Below are positions 1 to 11,716 of a stretch of DNA of 64,000 nt, piece by piece. The stretch covers positions 1 through 64,000 of the forward strand of contig NZ_JAFCKB010000003.1 of NCBI RefSeq assembly GCF_018130615.1, in the 5' to 3' direction. Source of the stretch: Bradyrhizobium manausense. Its GTDB lineage: Bacteria > Pseudomonadota > Alphaproteobacteria > Rhizobiales > Xanthobacteraceae. The notes under the pieces were generated by a model. It was not told the origin of the DNA, ran no database searches, and saw only the letters and a program-made list of their open reading frames with translations. Position 1 is the first letter of the stretch, and the number at the start of each line of letters is the position of its first letter. The position numbers and the translations under genes were made by a program.

Positions 1-242
1 CGCCCCGCCGCCGACCGTCCAAGATCAGCGGCAGATGTGCCTAAGTCTTCCTCAAACCTAAACCGGACAGCCGTGGGCTTGACCGGACGATCCAGTATTC
101 CAGAGGCGGTTGGGATTGAGCTGAAAGGCCGCGGCGTACTGGATTCCCCGCCTTCGCGGGAAACGACAGCGTCATTTGGAGAACACTCTAAGAGAGCCGG
201 GACACGGCGCTCCATCCCCAATCACAACCACGTGTCTTTATT
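1..242. other. Leader region without a convincing gene
   Basis: No open frame here looks like a real protein. The only structure seen is an imperfect hairpin around 144-162 (TTCCCCGC, CTTC, GCGGGAA), which resembles a decayed copy of the intergenic palindromes common in these genomes. The right part holds the promoter of the TetR gene. Confidence 0.4.
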
Positions 243-260
243 TGGAAACGATCATTCCCT
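243..260. promoter_or_regulatory. Candidate TetR operator (copy 1, regulator promoter)
   Basis: TGGAAACGATCATTCCCT is a degenerate inverted repeat 12 nt before the TetR start codon. It matches 14 of 18 positions of the better palindrome at 904-921 in front of the exporter gene. Two related sites flanking one TetR gene and its neighbour suggest autoregulation plus control of the exporter. Inference from sequence only. Confidence 0.5.
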
Positions 261-271
261 ATTATCCCGCA

Positions 272-889
272 ATGCAAAAGGCTGCCCGAAAATCCGACCC
301 GACCCATCCACCCGGCCGTCCCCGGGAGTTTGACATGGACACCGCACTGGACGGCGCGATCCGGGTGTTTTGCGAGCGCGGCTATCATGCCACCTCGATC
401 GGAGACCTCACGGCGGCGATGCGGCTTGCCACTGGCAGCGTCTACAAGGCGTTTCGCGACAAACATGCCGTCTTCCTGGCGGCCTTCGAGCGCTACGCCG
501 CGGTGCGCCGGGAGCAGACCCGCAACGCGGCTGCGCGCGGCGCGAATGGCCGCGAGCAGGTGCGCCACGTGCTGCTGTCCTATGTCGAGCACTCCCAGGG
601 CAGCGAGGGGCGACGCGGCTGCATCGTGGTCGGCAGTGCGGTCGAGCTGTCGGCGGTCGATCCGGCGATGCGCGCGCGTGTCACGGCGCAGCTCAAGACC
701 AACGAGAGCTTCATCGCCGGCCTCATTCGCGAAGGACACGCCGACGGGTCGATCCCTCGCCATGTCGAAGCCGACGACACCGCGCGGCTGATGATCTGCC
801 TGACGCAGGGCCTGCGTGTTGTCGGCAAGGCGCGGCTGCCGCTCAACGGCGACCGCCTGGTCGGCGTCGCGATGAGGCTGCTGGCTTGA
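272..889 (+). CDS. TetR/AcrR family transcriptional regulator
   Basis: This 205-aa protein has the TetR layout: a basic N-terminus, then a helix-turn-helix at about residues 20-65 (GYHATSIGDLTAAMRLATGS, followed by VYKAFRDKHAVF), then a helical ligand domain with a conserved VGSAVELS segment. The ATG at 272 is preferred to an upstream start at 176 because the family begins shortly before the HTH and because the candidate operator lies just upstream. It probably represses itself and the MFS exporter that follows after 67 nt; both promoters carry related 18-bp sites. The ligand cannot be told from sequence. Confidence 0.9.
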   Translation: MQKAARKSDPTHPPGRPREFDMDTALDGAIRVFCERGYHATSIGDLTAAMRLATGSVYKAFRDKHAVFLAAFERYAAVRREQTRNAAARGANGREQVRHVLLSYVEHSQGSEGRRGCIVVGSAVELSAVDPAMRARVTAQLKTNESFIAGLIREGHADGSIPRHVEADDTARLMICLTQGLRVVGKARLPLNGDRLVGVAMRLLA

Positions 890-903
890 ATTCTTGTCAA
901 ATT

Positions 904-921
904 AGGAAACGAGCGTTTCCT
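904..921. promoter_or_regulatory. Candidate TetR operator (copy 2, exporter promoter)
   Basis: AGGAAACGAGCGTTTCCT is a perfect 8-bp inverted repeat with a 2-bp centre, in the 67-nt gap between the TetR gene and the MFS gene and 36 nt before the MFS start. Size and position fit a TetR dimer site. Confidence 0.6.
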
Positions 922-956
922 ATATGTGGAGTTTATGACTTGTCGGAGTGTTTGGA

Positions 957-2150
957 ATGACGATGAATGCCACCATCGAGACCGCGCCGGAGACGGATGC
1001 GGTGTCGCGACGACTGACCTTCGTGCTGGCCGCGGCCTGTGGCATGGTCGCCGCCAACATCTACTATGCCCAGCCGCTGATCGCCCCGATCAGCGCCGCG
1101 CTCGGCCTGTCGCATGCGGCCGCAGGCCTGATCGTGACCATGACGCAGATCGGTTACGGCACCGGGCTGCTCTTCATCGTGCCGCTCGGCGATCTCGTCG
1201 AGAATCGCGCGCTGATCTGCACCGTCATCGCGCTCGGCGCGGCGGCGCTGCTCGCGGCCGCGTTTGCGACCCATGCGCTGCCGTTCCTGATCGCAGCACT
1301 GTTCATCGGCCTCGGCTCGGTCGCGGTGCAGATCATCATCCCCTATGCCGCCCATCTGGCGCCGGAAGCCGTTCGCGGCCGCGTCGTCGGCAACGTCTCG
1401 ACCGGCCTGATGCTCGGCATCATGCTGGCGCGCCCGGTGTCGAGCTTCGTCACCGCGGCCTCGTCGTGGCATGCGGTGTTCTTCTGCTCGGCGGCGTTGA
1501 TGATCGTCCTCGCAATCGTGCTGCGCCTCACGCTGCCGAAGCGCAGGCCGGTGGCGCGCATGCATTACGGCGCGCTGCTGCTGTCGATGCCGCATCTGGT
1601 GCGCACCACACCGCTGCTGCGCCGCCGCGCGCTTTACCAAGCCGGCCTGTTCGGCGCCTTCACGCTGTTCTGGACAGTGGTGCCGCTGCAGCTCGTCAGT
1701 CAGTTCGGCTTCACCCAGCGCGGCATTGCCTTGTTCGCGCTCGCCGGCGTGTCCGGCGTGTTCGCGGCGCCGATCGCAGGACGGCTCGCCGATCGCGGCC
1801 ACAGCCGCATCGCCACGCTCGCCGCGATGCTGTTCGTTGCCCTGGGCTTCCTGGTGACCCATGTCGGGGTGGCCGGCTCGGCGCTCAATCTCGCCGGCCT
1901 CGTCGTGGCGGCGATCGCGATCGATTTCGGCGTGCAGGGCAATGTGGTGCTCGGCTTCCGCGCGATCTTCGTGCTCGGGCACGAGCACCGCAGCCGCCTC
2001 AACGGCCTCTATATGGCGACGTTCTTCGCGGCCGGCGCCGCCGGATCCGGGCTCGGCGCCTGGGCATTCGCGCAAGGCGGCTGGACGCTGGCCTCGGCCA
2101 TTGGCCTTGCGCTGCCGGTCGCAAGCCTGATCTACGCGGTAACCGAATAG
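957..2150 (+). CDS. MFS transporter (drug/metabolite exporter type)
   Basis: A 397-aa inner-membrane protein with about 12 hydrophobic segments and the MFS loop signature between TM2 and TM3 (GDLVENRALI), repeated in weaker form in the second half (GRLADRGHSR). It resembles the AraJ/DHA1 exporters. The ATG at 957 is chosen because a GGAG motif ends 9 nt upstream; a GTG at 948 would overlap that motif. It follows a TetR gene and has a palindromic operator, the usual layout of an inducible efflux pair. Substrate unknown; export is an inference from family and context. Confidence 0.88.
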   Translation: MTMNATIETAPETDAVSRRLTFVLAAACGMVAANIYYAQPLIAPISAALGLSHAAAGLIVTMTQIGYGTGLLFIVPLGDLVENRALICTVIALGAAALLAAAFATHALPFLIAALFIGLGSVAVQIIIPYAAHLAPEAVRGRVVGNVSTGLMLGIMLARPVSSFVTAASSWHAVFFCSAALMIVLAIVLRLTLPKRRPVARMHYGALLLSMPHLVRTTPLLRRRALYQAGLFGAFTLFWTVVPLQLVSQFGFTQRGIALFALAGVSGVFAAPIAGRLADRGHSRIATLAAMLFVALGFLVTHVGVAGSALNLAGLVVAAIAIDFGVQGNVVLGFRAIFVLGHEHRSRLNGLYMATFFAAGAAGSGLGAWAFAQGGWTLASAIGLALPVASLIYAVTE

Positions 2151-2289
2151 CGGTACGATTGTGTGCCGTCGCTGTTTACCAAGCGGCGGAGACGGCGGCA
2201 CGGAGGAGGCAATTTCCACCTCGCAGATTCCCTGCTTCTGTAGTACTTTGGTCGCAAGCAGCCTGGTTAACGGCGGCAGGGGAGGCCTT

Positions 2290-2709
2290 ATGAGGCGTGC
2301 GGGACTGTATGGCGTACCGCGGGTACGGCCATGGTCGTGGCAGGCATTTCTGCTCGGATTTATCGTAGTCGCAGCATCGGCTGCGCTTCAAGGCGTCTGC
2401 GTCGCGCTCGGTGCAAAGCTCTATTTCGCGGCGTTCCTGCCCAGCCTGTTCGTGCTCGGCATCGTCGCGGGCGTGCCGGCAGCGATGTTCGCCGCGCTGC
2501 TCACCATTCCGCTGGTATGGTGGGCGTTCATGCCGCCCTTCTTCGAGTTCACGGCGCTCTCCAGCGCGAACGCTGATTCCATCAATTTGTTCTGCCTGCT
2601 CGCCGTGCTGCTGATCGGCCTTGCCGATCTCTGCCGCGCGAGCATGACGATCAACAGCCGCGGCAGGTTGAAGTCGTCAGGCGAGAGCGCGGCAACGAAT
2701 TCGCAATAA
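2290..2709 (+). CDS. DUF4118-like small integral membrane protein
   Basis: This 139-aa protein has four hydrophobic segments (about residues 17-38, 45-66, 67-82 and 98-112) with the loop WWAFMPPFFEF, which is typical of the DUF4118 membrane region found at the start of KdpD-like and other sensor kinases. Here the region stands alone with no kinase after it, so it is either a free-standing four-helix protein or a decayed sensor. Start chosen for the GGGGAGG motif 6 nt upstream of ATG 2290. No function can be assigned. Confidence 0.65.
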   Translation: MRRAGLYGVPRVRPWSWQAFLLGFIVVAASAALQGVCVALGAKLYFAAFLPSLFVLGIVAGVPAAMFAALLTIPLVWWAFMPPFFEFTALSSANADSINLFCLLAVLLIGLADLCRASMTINSRGRLKSSGESAATNSQ

Positions 2710-2843
2710 ACAAGGCGTGTGCCATCGGCCGTTGCGCTCGCGCAACACTCGGGCAACCATCCGCGCGCCTGGATCGCGCCGCTAACTTTTCGAAAAAGAT
2801 TTGGCCGCAATTTCTCCCGCGGGAATACGAGGGAGTTTTCGAC

Positions 2844-3053
2844 ATGAACGGCCAGATCAACGGACAGGCCATCTTTGAGAACGTGCGCCGCTACCGCGGC
2901 ATCGCATCGCTCTATCGCCAGACCGCGGCGTTTCGGCCGGGCCAGCGCTGGTCACTGCTGGAGCAGGCCAGCGAGTGGGAAGCCCGCGCGCTGTCGGAGC
3001 TCGAAGCCTATTTCGCCGGTCGGGTGGACTACGCTGCTCCGCTCGCTGCCTGA
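2844..3053 (+). CDS. Small conserved soluble protein, ~70-aa family, copy A
   Basis: A 69-aa helical protein with the core FENVRRYRGIASLYRQTAAF followed by a W-S-L-L-E-Q-A segment. It is clearly related to the 70-aa product at 16755 (ENVRRYRALASLCRQQAAY) and shares with it the upstream sequence TACGAGGGAG. No signal peptide or membrane segment. The family is unrecognised; the two copies 14 kb apart suggest duplication with a conserved leader. Confidence 0.7.
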   Translation: MNGQINGQAIFENVRRYRGIASLYRQTAAFRPGQRWSLLEQASEWEARALSELEAYFAGRVDYAAPLAA

Positions 3054-3105
3054 GCATTAACCATCCGACGCGAACGTCAGCGAAGGGATCGCTGACGTCA
3101 AACGA

Positions 3106-3165
3106 TCAGAATCGGTAGCTCGCCTGAACCCTCACCGTGCGTCCGTCGGCTGCGATGCAGTTCAT
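3106..3165 (-). pseudogene. Remnant of an outer-membrane (TonB-receptor-like) gene, 3' end
   Basis: Read on the minus strand, this 19-codon frame ends DGRTVRVQASYRF and stop. RTV-x-V-x-x-x-YRF with a terminal phenylalanine is the usual last beta-strand of TonB-dependent receptors. Nothing upstream encodes the rest of a barrel, so this looks like the leftover end of a deleted gene. The inverted repeat at 3074-3098 would be its terminator. A chance 19-codon ORF is the alternative; it does have a GGGAGG motif before its ATG. Confidence 0.4.
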
Positions 3166-3430
3166 CGCGCCCTCCCTCACACTTCAAAGCTTGCCCGATT
3201 CCCCAAGGATGCGGCCGGATGCGGGCAAGGAGCATCCGTGCACGCGAAGTCACTGCGTGCATGAACAAGTCGCGCGCTCAGCAATTCCTGAATGTCGGAT
3301 TTGAATCGTTCGAAACATCTCGGGTTCCGGTGATCTGGTCGCGCGCGGAGTCCGTGGCGACTACGGAGTTGCCCCGCTGCGTCCGTGTGCTAGCAACTTG
3401 CCCGAATCTCCACGATGGCCGGGGCAAGCG

Positions 3431-3523
3431 ATGGCGACCTTCAACCGCATCTTCACGACAGAGCGTCTGCTCCAGATCATCCTCATTCTGGCGGCGACGG
3501 TCGCGATGAAGCTGATGGTCTGA
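3431..3523 (+). CDS. Possible 30-aa membrane microprotein
   Basis: ATG 3431 opens a 30-codon frame with a short polar start (residues 1-12) and one hydrophobic helix (LLQIILILAATVAMKLMV) reaching the C-terminus, the shape of many bacterial membrane microproteins. The only ribosome-site candidate is GGGG 6-9 nt upstream. It ends 11 nt before the convergent cbbR stop. Low confidence because of its size. Confidence 0.3.
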   Translation: MATFNRIFTTERLLQIILILAATVAMKLMV

Positions 3524-3534
3524 ACGCCGGCTTG

Positions 3535-4512
3535 CTATCGCTCGCCGAAATCGGGCACCTCGGGCAGATAGTTCGAGCCTTCCGATCCGAGGAAGTCGAA
3601 CATCGCCTGCGCCGGCGGCAGCAGCACCTTGTCGCTGCGGCGGATCACGTACCATTGCCGCACGATCGGCAGGCCCGCGACGTCGAGCACGATCAGGCGG
3701 CCTTCCGCCAGTTCGTGCGCAACTGTGTGTGCCGAGATGAAGGCGATGCCGAGACCTGCGATGACCGCCTGCTTGATGGTCTCGTTGCTGCTCATCTCCA
3801 TGCCGATGATCGGCTCGAGATCCGACTTCTGGAACATCCCCTCCATCAGCGTGCGCGTGCCCGAGCCGGGTTCTCGGGTGAGGAAGGTCTCGTGCACGAG
3901 ATCGGTCAGGCTGAGGCCTGAATCCTTTTCCAGCCAGTGACCCTTGCGTGCGACGATGATGTGCGGATTGCGCCCGAGCTGACGCACGTCGACGCTGACA
4001 TCGGCCGGCGGCCGACCCATCACCGCGAAGTCGAGGTCGTAGCCGTGCATGGCCTCGCGGATCTCCTCGCGGTTGCCGATGGTGAGCTTGATCTCGATCT
4101 TCGGTGAGCGCTTGGAGAAGGCCGCGATCGCGTGCGGCACGAAATATTTCGCGGTCGACACTGCGCCAAGATGCACCGTGCCGCCGGTCTTCCCGGCAAG
4201 AAGGTCAAGCGCGCCCTGGCAGTCCGTGATCGCGGCTTCGACGCGCTCGGCGAGCGCCAGCACCTCGCGGCCTGCTTCGGTCAACAGCATGCCGTCGCCG
4301 GTCCGCTGCACCAAGGGCAGGCCGGCGAGGTCCTGAAGCTGCCGGAGCTGCTGGGTCACGGCCGGCTGCGTCAGCCCGAGCTGGGTCGACGCCGCGGTGA
4401 CGCTGCCCTTGGCCGACAGTGCCGCAAGCGACCGCAGCTGCCGGATCGTCAGATGCCGGAGCTGGGCCGCCGCATGGCCGGGTCCATTATAAGAAAAATC
4501 TTTGACACTCAT
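3535..4512 (-). CDS. CbbR, LysR-type activator of the Calvin cycle operon
   Basis: A 325-aa LysR protein: winged HTH at about residues 19-78 (GSVTAASTQLGLTQPAVTQQ) and a C-terminal co-inducer domain at about 105-310 (HLGAVSTAKYFVPHAIAAF is typical of CbbR). It is divergent from cbbF with 119 nt between start codons, as cbbR is in most proteobacteria. CbbR senses metabolites of the cycle and activates cbb transcription; that role is family knowledge, while the assignment rests on similarity and position. The start at 4512 lies inside the AT-rich promoter region, so CbbR binding would also affect its own expression. Confidence 0.93.
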   Translation of the reverse strand: MSVKDFSYNGPGHAAAQLRHLTIRQLRSLAALSAKGSVTAASTQLGLTQPAVTQQLRQLQDLAGLPLVQRTGDGMLLTEAGREVLALAERVEAAITDCQGALDLLAGKTGGTVHLGAVSTAKYFVPHAIAAFSKRSPKIEIKLTIGNREEIREAMHGYDLDFAVMGRPPADVSVDVRQLGRNPHIIVARKGHWLEKDSGLSLTDLVHETFLTREPGSGTRTLMEGMFQKSDLEPIIGMEMSSNETIKQAVIAGLGIAFISAHTVAHELAEGRLIVLDVAGLPIVRQWYVIRRSDKVLLPPAQAMFDFLGSEGSNYLPEVPDFGER

Positions 4513-4631
4513 TATGATTAGAAATTTTCCTTATTAAGTGCGCCCTGTCAATCTCCTGATGCCGGGACTGACCGCACCGACCTCCAGAGGGGAGGGAACT
4601 GGATGCGGCGCCCGCAAGGGGATGAACGCAG
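4513..4631. promoter_or_regulatory. cbbR / cbbF divergent control region
   Basis: Intergenic segment of 119 nt. An AT-rich island at 4512-4537 stands out in GC-rich DNA and contains several T-N-A triplets and an imperfect dyad, TTAGAAA / TTCCTTA (4518-4533), of the sort LysR regulators bind. The remaining leader before cbbF includes a strong purine stretch (AGAGGGGAGGG, 4584-4594) that is too far from the start to be its ribosome site. Confidence 0.55.
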
Positions 4632-5669
4632 ATGACCGGGCAACTCAGGCTGGATGACCACCTTCAACGGTATTCCGAGACGGCGCCACACGCGCTGGCG
4701 GTGGCCGCTGCAGTCGATGCCATCGCGGCGGCTGCGATCGAGATCGCCGACCTCATCGCCACCGGCGATCTTGCGGATGCCTCGGGCCTGACCACGGGCC
4801 GCAACAGCGACGGCGACGTCCAGCGCGATCTCGACGTGCAGGCCGATGCGATCCTGCGCCGCTGCCTGAGCAGGCAGCCGATCGCCGCGCTCGCCTCGGA
4901 GGAGATGCGCGAGCCTCAGATCTGCGACCGCGAAGCAAAGATCTGCGTTGCGATCGACCCGCTGGATGGCTCCTCCAACATCGACATCAACATGACCGTC
5001 GGCACGATCTTCTCGATCCTGCCTTCGCTCGATGATCTCTCCCTCGCCTTCCATCAGCGCGGGTCGGCGCAGCTCGCGGCAGGGTTCATCACCTATGGTC
5101 CGCAGGTCTCGCTGGTGCTGACGCTCGGCGAGGGTGTCGACATCTTCACCCTCGACCGCAAGTCCGGCTGTTTCCGTCTGGCGCGGAGCGGCGTGCAAAT
5201 CTCCGAGGCCAGCGAGGAGTTCGCAATCAACGCCTCCAACCGCCGCCATTGGGATGCACCGGTGCGAGCCTTTGTCGACGAGTGCCTCGCCGGTGTCGAC
5301 GGGCCCGCCAACCACAATTTCAACATGCGCTGGATCGGCTCGCTGGTGGCGGAAGCCTATCGCATCCTGACCCGCGGCGGCGTGTTCCTCTATCCGTCCG
5401 ATGCGCGGCCTGGCTACGGCGACGGCCGCCTGCGTCTCGTCTACGAGGCGCACCCGATGGCCATGATCATCGAGCAGGCCGGCGGCTCGGCCTCCACCGG
5501 CCGCGAGCGCATCCTCGATCTCTCAGCGCAAACCCTGCACCAGCGCGTGCCGCTGATCATGGGTTCCAGCAATGAGGTGCGGCGCGTCGCCGAACTGCAT
5601 TGTGATCCGCTGCTGGTTGCCAGCGTCTCCGCACCGCTGTTCGCGCGTCGCGGCTTCTTCCGGCTGTGA
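4632..5669 (+). CDS. Fructose-1,6-bisphosphatase class I
   Basis: CbbF hydrolyses fructose-1,6-bisphosphate to fructose-6-phosphate in RuBP regeneration (it may also act on sedoheptulose bisphosphate). The 345-aa sequence has the class I metal and substrate motifs: SEEMREP at about 89-95 and [10 protein letters not shown] at 109-118, plus the C-terminal substrate region with [20 protein letters not shown]. Length is normal. First gene of the cbb operon; cbbP starts 12 nt after its stop. Confidence 0.96.
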   Translation: MTGQLRLDDHLQRYSETAPHALAVAAAVDAIAAAAIEIADLIATGDLADASGLTTGRNSDGDVQRDLDVQADAILRRCLSRQPIAALASEEMREPQICDREAKICVAIDPLDGSSNIDINMTVGTIFSILPSLDDLSLAFHQRGSAQLAAGFITYGPQVSLVLTLGEGVDIFTLDRKSGCFRLARSGVQISEASEEFAINASNRRHWDAPVRAFVDECLAGVDGPANHNFNMRWIGSLVAEAYRILTRGGVFLYPSDARPGYGDGRLRLVYEAHPMAMIIEQAGGSASTGRERILDLSAQTLHQRVPLIMGSSNEVRRVAELHCDPLLVASVSAPLFARRGFFRL

Positions 5670-5681
5670 GGGAGGTGACCC

Positions 5682-6557
5682 ATGTCCAGGAAGCATCCGA
5701 TTATCTCGATCACCGGCTCCTCCGGCGCCGGCACGACCTCGGTCAAGAAGACGTTTGAGCAGATCTTCTTCCGCGAGAAGGTCAACGCCGTCTACATCGA
5801 GGGCGACGCCTTTCATCGCTACGACCGCGCCGAGATGCGCGCACAGATGGCCACGGAGGCCGAGCGCGGCAACAAGCACTTCAGCCATTTCAGCCCCGAG
5901 ACCAATCTGTTCGAGGAACTCGAGCGGGCCTTTCGCGACTACGGCGAGACGGGCTCCGCGACGACGCGGCACTATGTGCATGATGCCGAGGAATCCGCAT
6001 TGCATGGCGCGGCCCCCGGCACTTTCACCGAATGGGAGCGGCTGCCGGAGAACTCGGACCTGTTGTTCTACGAGGGCCTGCACGGGGCCGTCGTCACGGA
6101 CAGGGTGAATGTTGCGCGCTATGCCGACCTCAAGATCGGCGTCGTGCCCGTCATCAATCTGGAATGGATCCAGAAGCTGCACCGTGACCGTAGCGCGCGC
6201 GGCTATTCGACCGAGGCCGTCACCGACACCATTCTGCGGCGGATGCCGGATTACATCCACTACATCTGCCCGCAATTCACCGAGACCGACATCAACTTCC
6301 AGCGCGTGCCGACGGTGGACACCTCCAATCCGTTCATTGCGCGCTGGATCCCGACGCCGGACGAATCGATGGTCGTGATCCGGTTCAAGAACCCGCGGGG
6401 CATCGATTTCCCTTATCTGCTGTCGATGTTGCCGCACAGCTTCATGTCGCGCGCGAACTCGATCGTTTGCCCGGGTGCGAAGCTCGATTTGGCCATGCAG
6501 CTGATCCTGACGCCGCTGATCATGCAGCTGATCGAGCGCAAGCGGAGCCTGAAGTGA
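5682..6557 (+). CDS. Phosphoribulokinase
   Basis: CbbP makes ribulose-1,5-bisphosphate from ribulose-5-phosphate and ATP, the step unique to the Calvin cycle. The 291-aa product has the P-loop GSSGAGTTS at 12-20, a tyrosine/aspartate region ([11 protein letters not shown]) and [10 protein letters not shown], all typical of the bacterial octameric class. Ribosome site GGGAGG is 6 nt before the ATG. Twelve nt after cbbF and 28 nt before cbbT. Confidence 0.96.
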   Translation: MSRKHPIISITGSSGAGTTSVKKTFEQIFFREKVNAVYIEGDAFHRYDRAEMRAQMATEAERGNKHFSHFSPETNLFEELERAFRDYGETGSATTRHYVHDAEESALHGAAPGTFTEWERLPENSDLLFYEGLHGAVVTDRVNVARYADLKIGVVPVINLEWIQKLHRDRSARGYSTEAVTDTILRRMPDYIHYICPQFTETDINFQRVPTVDTSNPFIARWIPTPDESMVVIRFKNPRGIDFPYLLSMLPHSFMSRANSIVCPGAKLDLAMQLILTPLIMQLIERKRSLK

Positions 6558-6585
6558 TCCGCAAGACCAACAATTGGAGGATCTG

Positions 6586-8607
6586 ATGAATATCTCGGTT
6601 CATGCCGACGCCGACCTCACGGCAGTCGCGCACAGTGATCTCGCCAACGCCGTCCGCTTCCTCGCGGTCGATGCCATCGAGACCTCGCAGTCCGGACATC
6701 CCGGCCTGCCCATGGGCATGGCCGACGTCGCGACCGTGCTGTTCTCGCGCTTCCTCAAATTCGACTCGGCGCACCCGAACTGGCCGGATCGCGACCGCTT
6801 CGTGCTGTCGGCGGGCCATGGCTCGATGCTGCTCTATGCGCTGCTGCATCTGACCGGCGGCGATGTCAGTCTCGACGACATCAAGGCCTTCCGGCAATGG
6901 GGCTCGAAGACACCGGGCCATCCGGAATACGGCCACACGCCTGGTGTCGAGACCACCACCGGTCCGCTCGGACAGGGCATTGCAACGGCGGTCGGCATGG
7001 CGCTCGCCGAGCGCATGGCCAACGCGCGTCATGGCGATGGCCTCGTCGATCACTTCACTTATGTGATCGCCGGCGACGGCTGCCTGATGGAGGGCATCAG
7101 CCAGGAGGCGATCTCGCTCGCGGGCCATCTCAAGCTTGGCCGCCTCATCGTGCTGTTCGACGACAACGGCATCTCCATCGATGGGCCGACGTCGCTTGCG
7201 ACATCCGATGACCAGCTCGCGCGCTTTGCTGCGTCCGGCTGGTCGGTGCGGCGCGTCGACGGACACGACCCCGAAGCCGTTGCGCAGGCGATCGCGGAAG
7301 AGCGCGACACTGCAAAACCGTCGCTGATCGCCTGTCGCACCATCATCGGCTACGGCGCGCCGGACCGGCAGGGCACCGAGAAGGCGCATGGCGCGCCGCT
7401 CGGCACCGAGCAGGCCGCAGCAGCGCGGCGGACGCTGGGCTGGGACTACCAACCTTTCGTCGTGCCGATTCCCGTCGCGAAGGCGTGGCGAATGATTGGG
7501 CAGCGCGGGCAGGTCGAGCGTCTCGCCTGGCTCGACCGCTATGAAGATGCGACACCGGAGCAACGCGAGCTGTTCATCGAGGGCAAGCCGGTTGCCCTGC
7601 CGAACGCCTATGCCCAGGCCTCGGCGAAATTGCGCGAGCGATTTGCCACCGAGCGCCCCAAGCTCGCGACGCGGCAGGCCTCGCAACAGGTGCTCGACGG
7701 CATCGCGACAACGATCCCCGGATTTGTCGGCGGCTCAGCTGATCTGACCCATTCGAACCTGACGCATGCCAAGGCACAAGCGCCCGTCCGACGTGATGCA
7801 TTCGCCGGTGACTACATTCACTACGGCATCCGCGAGCACGGCATGGCCGCCGCAATGAACGGCCTCGCGCTCCACGGTGGCTTCATTCCCTATGGCGGCA
7901 CGTTCCTCGCATTCTCCGACTACAGCCGGCCGGCGATCCGCCTCGCGGCCCTGATGCGGCTGCGCGTCATCCATGTGATGACGCACGATTCCATTGGGCT
8001 CGGCGAAGACGGCCCGACGCATCAGCCGGTCGAGCACCTCGCGGCGCTGCGCGTCATTCCCAACTTGCTAGTGTTCCGCCCCGCAGACGCGGTCGAGACG
8101 TTGGAGGCCTGGGACTGCGCGCTCGAAGCGAAGAATCGTCCTTCCGTGCTTTGTCTATCGCGTCAGGCGCTGCCGACCTTCCGCAGCGACGTCCGCGGCA
8201 GGAATCGCGTTGCGCGGGGTGCCTATCTGATCGTCTCGCCGGACGGCGGCCGCGATGTCACGCTGATGGCAACGGGCTCGGAAGTCTCGATCGCGCTGGA
8301 AGCTGCACGCCTGCTCGCGACCGAGCACGTTCGTGCGGCTGTGGTGTCCGCGCCGTGCTTCGCGCTGTTCGAGGAGCAGCCGGACGATTATCGCGCGACC
8401 GTTCTCGGCGCCGCGCCCCGGGTCGGCATCGAAGCCGCGGTCGCTGGCGACTGGCATCGCTGGATCGGCGCTGACGGCGAGTTCGTCGGCATGCGCGGCT
8501 TCGGCGCCTCGGCGCCGGCGCCGGTGCTCTACCGGGAATTCGGCATCACGCCGCAAAGCGTTGCCGAAGCCGCCCGCCGGGCAATCGCCCGCGCCCGCAA
8601 GCCATAA
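6586..8607 (+). CDS. Transketolase (Calvin cycle isoform)
   Basis: CbbT moves two-carbon ketol units between sugar phosphates with thiamine diphosphate. The 673-aa protein has the N-terminal ThDP site ([13 protein letters not shown], 153-165), GHPGLPMG near residue 38, and the catalytic glutamate in [11 protein letters not shown] at about 417. The frame opens with a TTG at 6574, but ATG 6586 with GGAGG 5 nt upstream is the likely start. Sits between cbbP and cbbA. Confidence 0.95.
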   Translation: MNISVHADADLTAVAHSDLANAVRFLAVDAIETSQSGHPGLPMGMADVATVLFSRFLKFDSAHPNWPDRDRFVLSAGHGSMLLYALLHLTGGDVSLDDIKAFRQWGSKTPGHPEYGHTPGVETTTGPLGQGIATAVGMALAERMANARHGDGLVDHFTYVIAGDGCLMEGISQEAISLAGHLKLGRLIVLFDDNGISIDGPTSLATSDDQLARFAASGWSVRRVDGHDPEAVAQAIAEERDTAKPSLIACRTIIGYGAPDRQGTEKAHGAPLGTEQAAAARRTLGWDYQPFVVPIPVAKAWRMIGQRGQVERLAWLDRYEDATPEQRELFIEGKPVALPNAYAQASAKLRERFATERPKLATRQASQQVLDGIATTIPGFVGGSADLTHSNLTHAKAQAPVRRDAFAGDYIHYGIREHGMAAAMNGLALHGGFIPYGGTFLAFSDYSRPAIRLAALMRLRVIHVMTHDSIGLGEDGPTHQPVEHLAALRVIPNLLVFRPADAVETLEAWDCALEAKNRPSVLCLSRQALPTFRSDVRGRNRVARGAYLIVSPDGGRDVTLMATGSEVSIALEAARLLATEHVRAAVVSAPCFALFEEQPDDYRATVLGAAPRVGIEAAVAGDWHRWIGADGEFVGMRGFGASAPAPVLYREFGITPQSVAEAARRAIARARKP

Positions 8608-8621
8608 CAGGAGGACTCTTC

Positions 8622-11199
<2,578 letters not shown>

Positions 11200-11210
11200 G
11201 GAGACGCAGC

Positions 11211-11618
11211 ATGAAACTCACTCAGGGTTGCTTTTCGTTCCTGCCTGATCTCACCGACGACCAGATCACCAAGCAGGTGCAGTACTGCCTTGGCAACGGC
11301 TGGGCGGTGAACATCGAATTCACCGATGATCCGCATCCCCGCAATACCTATTGGGAGATGTGGGGTTTGCCGATGTTCGATCTCCAGGACGCCGCCGGCG
11401 TGATGATGGAGCTCGCGGAGTGCCGCAGGGTGTATGGCGACCGCTACATCCGCATCAGCGGATTCGATTCCAGCCACGGTTGGGAATCGGTGCGGATCTC
11501 CTTCCTGGTCAACCGCCCGCCGCAGGAGGCCGAGTTCGAGCTGGTGCGGCAGGAGGTCGGCGGCCGCGCGATCCGGTACAGCACGGTTCGCAAGGTGGCC
11601 ACTCACGCCCCGCAATAG
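11211..11618 (+). CDS. RuBisCO small subunit, form IC
   Basis: A 135-aa red-type small subunit: begins [19 protein letters not shown], keeps the [10 protein letters not shown] core, and has the C-terminal extension characteristic of red-type small subunits. Eleven nt after cbbL with GAGGAG before the ATG. The gene is followed by a strong hairpin (11671-11697) that may lower transcription into cbbX. Confidence 0.97.
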   Translation: MKLTQGCFSFLPDLTDDQITKQVQYCLGNGWAVNIEFTDDPHPRNTYWEMWGLPMFDLQDAAGVMMELAECRRVYGDRYIRISGFDSSHGWESVRISFLVNRPPQEAEFELVRQEVGGRAIRYSTVRKVATHAPQ

Positions 11619-11670
11619 CCATTCTTCTCCGCGCGGAGCGCTCCCTGCTCCGTATCCTTGGCGGACCACT

Positions 11671-11707
11671 GCTTCGCCGCTTCCCCCGCGGCGAAGCTCT
11701 TTTCTTC
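11671..11707 (+). terminator. Terminator-like hairpin between cbbS and cbbX
   Basis: A perfect 10-bp stem, GCTTCGCCGC / GCGGCGAAGC (11671-11680 and 11688-11697) with a 7-nt loop, is followed by the T-rich tail TCTTTTCTTC. It is shaped like an intrinsic terminator yet lies inside an operon, 20 nt before the cbbX start, so partial termination (or 3'-end protection of cbbLS mRNA) is the likely role. Confidence 0.6.
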
Positions 11708-11716
11708 GAGGTGCCG

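Larger units (their letters stand above)
3054..3534. other. Gene-poor scar region
   Basis: About 480 bases between the small-protein gene and cbbR. It holds a perfect 10-5-10 inverted repeat (ACGTCAGCGA / TCGCTGACGT, 3074-3098), the tail of a lost outer-membrane receptor (3106-3165, minus), an imperfect direct repeat starting CTTGCCCGA (near 3191 and 3397) and a possible 30-codon ORF at 3431. Longer frames in it have no protein-like character. Confidence 0.5.

Noticed and set aside
933-2219. 428-codon minus frame opposite the MFS gene
   Set aside because: Composition rich in R, H, Q, E without hydrophobic or motif structure; the plus frame is a clear MFS transporter.
3219-3509. 96-codon plus frame before the cbbR 3' end
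   Set aside because: No ribosome site, odd composition, and crosses the hairpins of the scar region.
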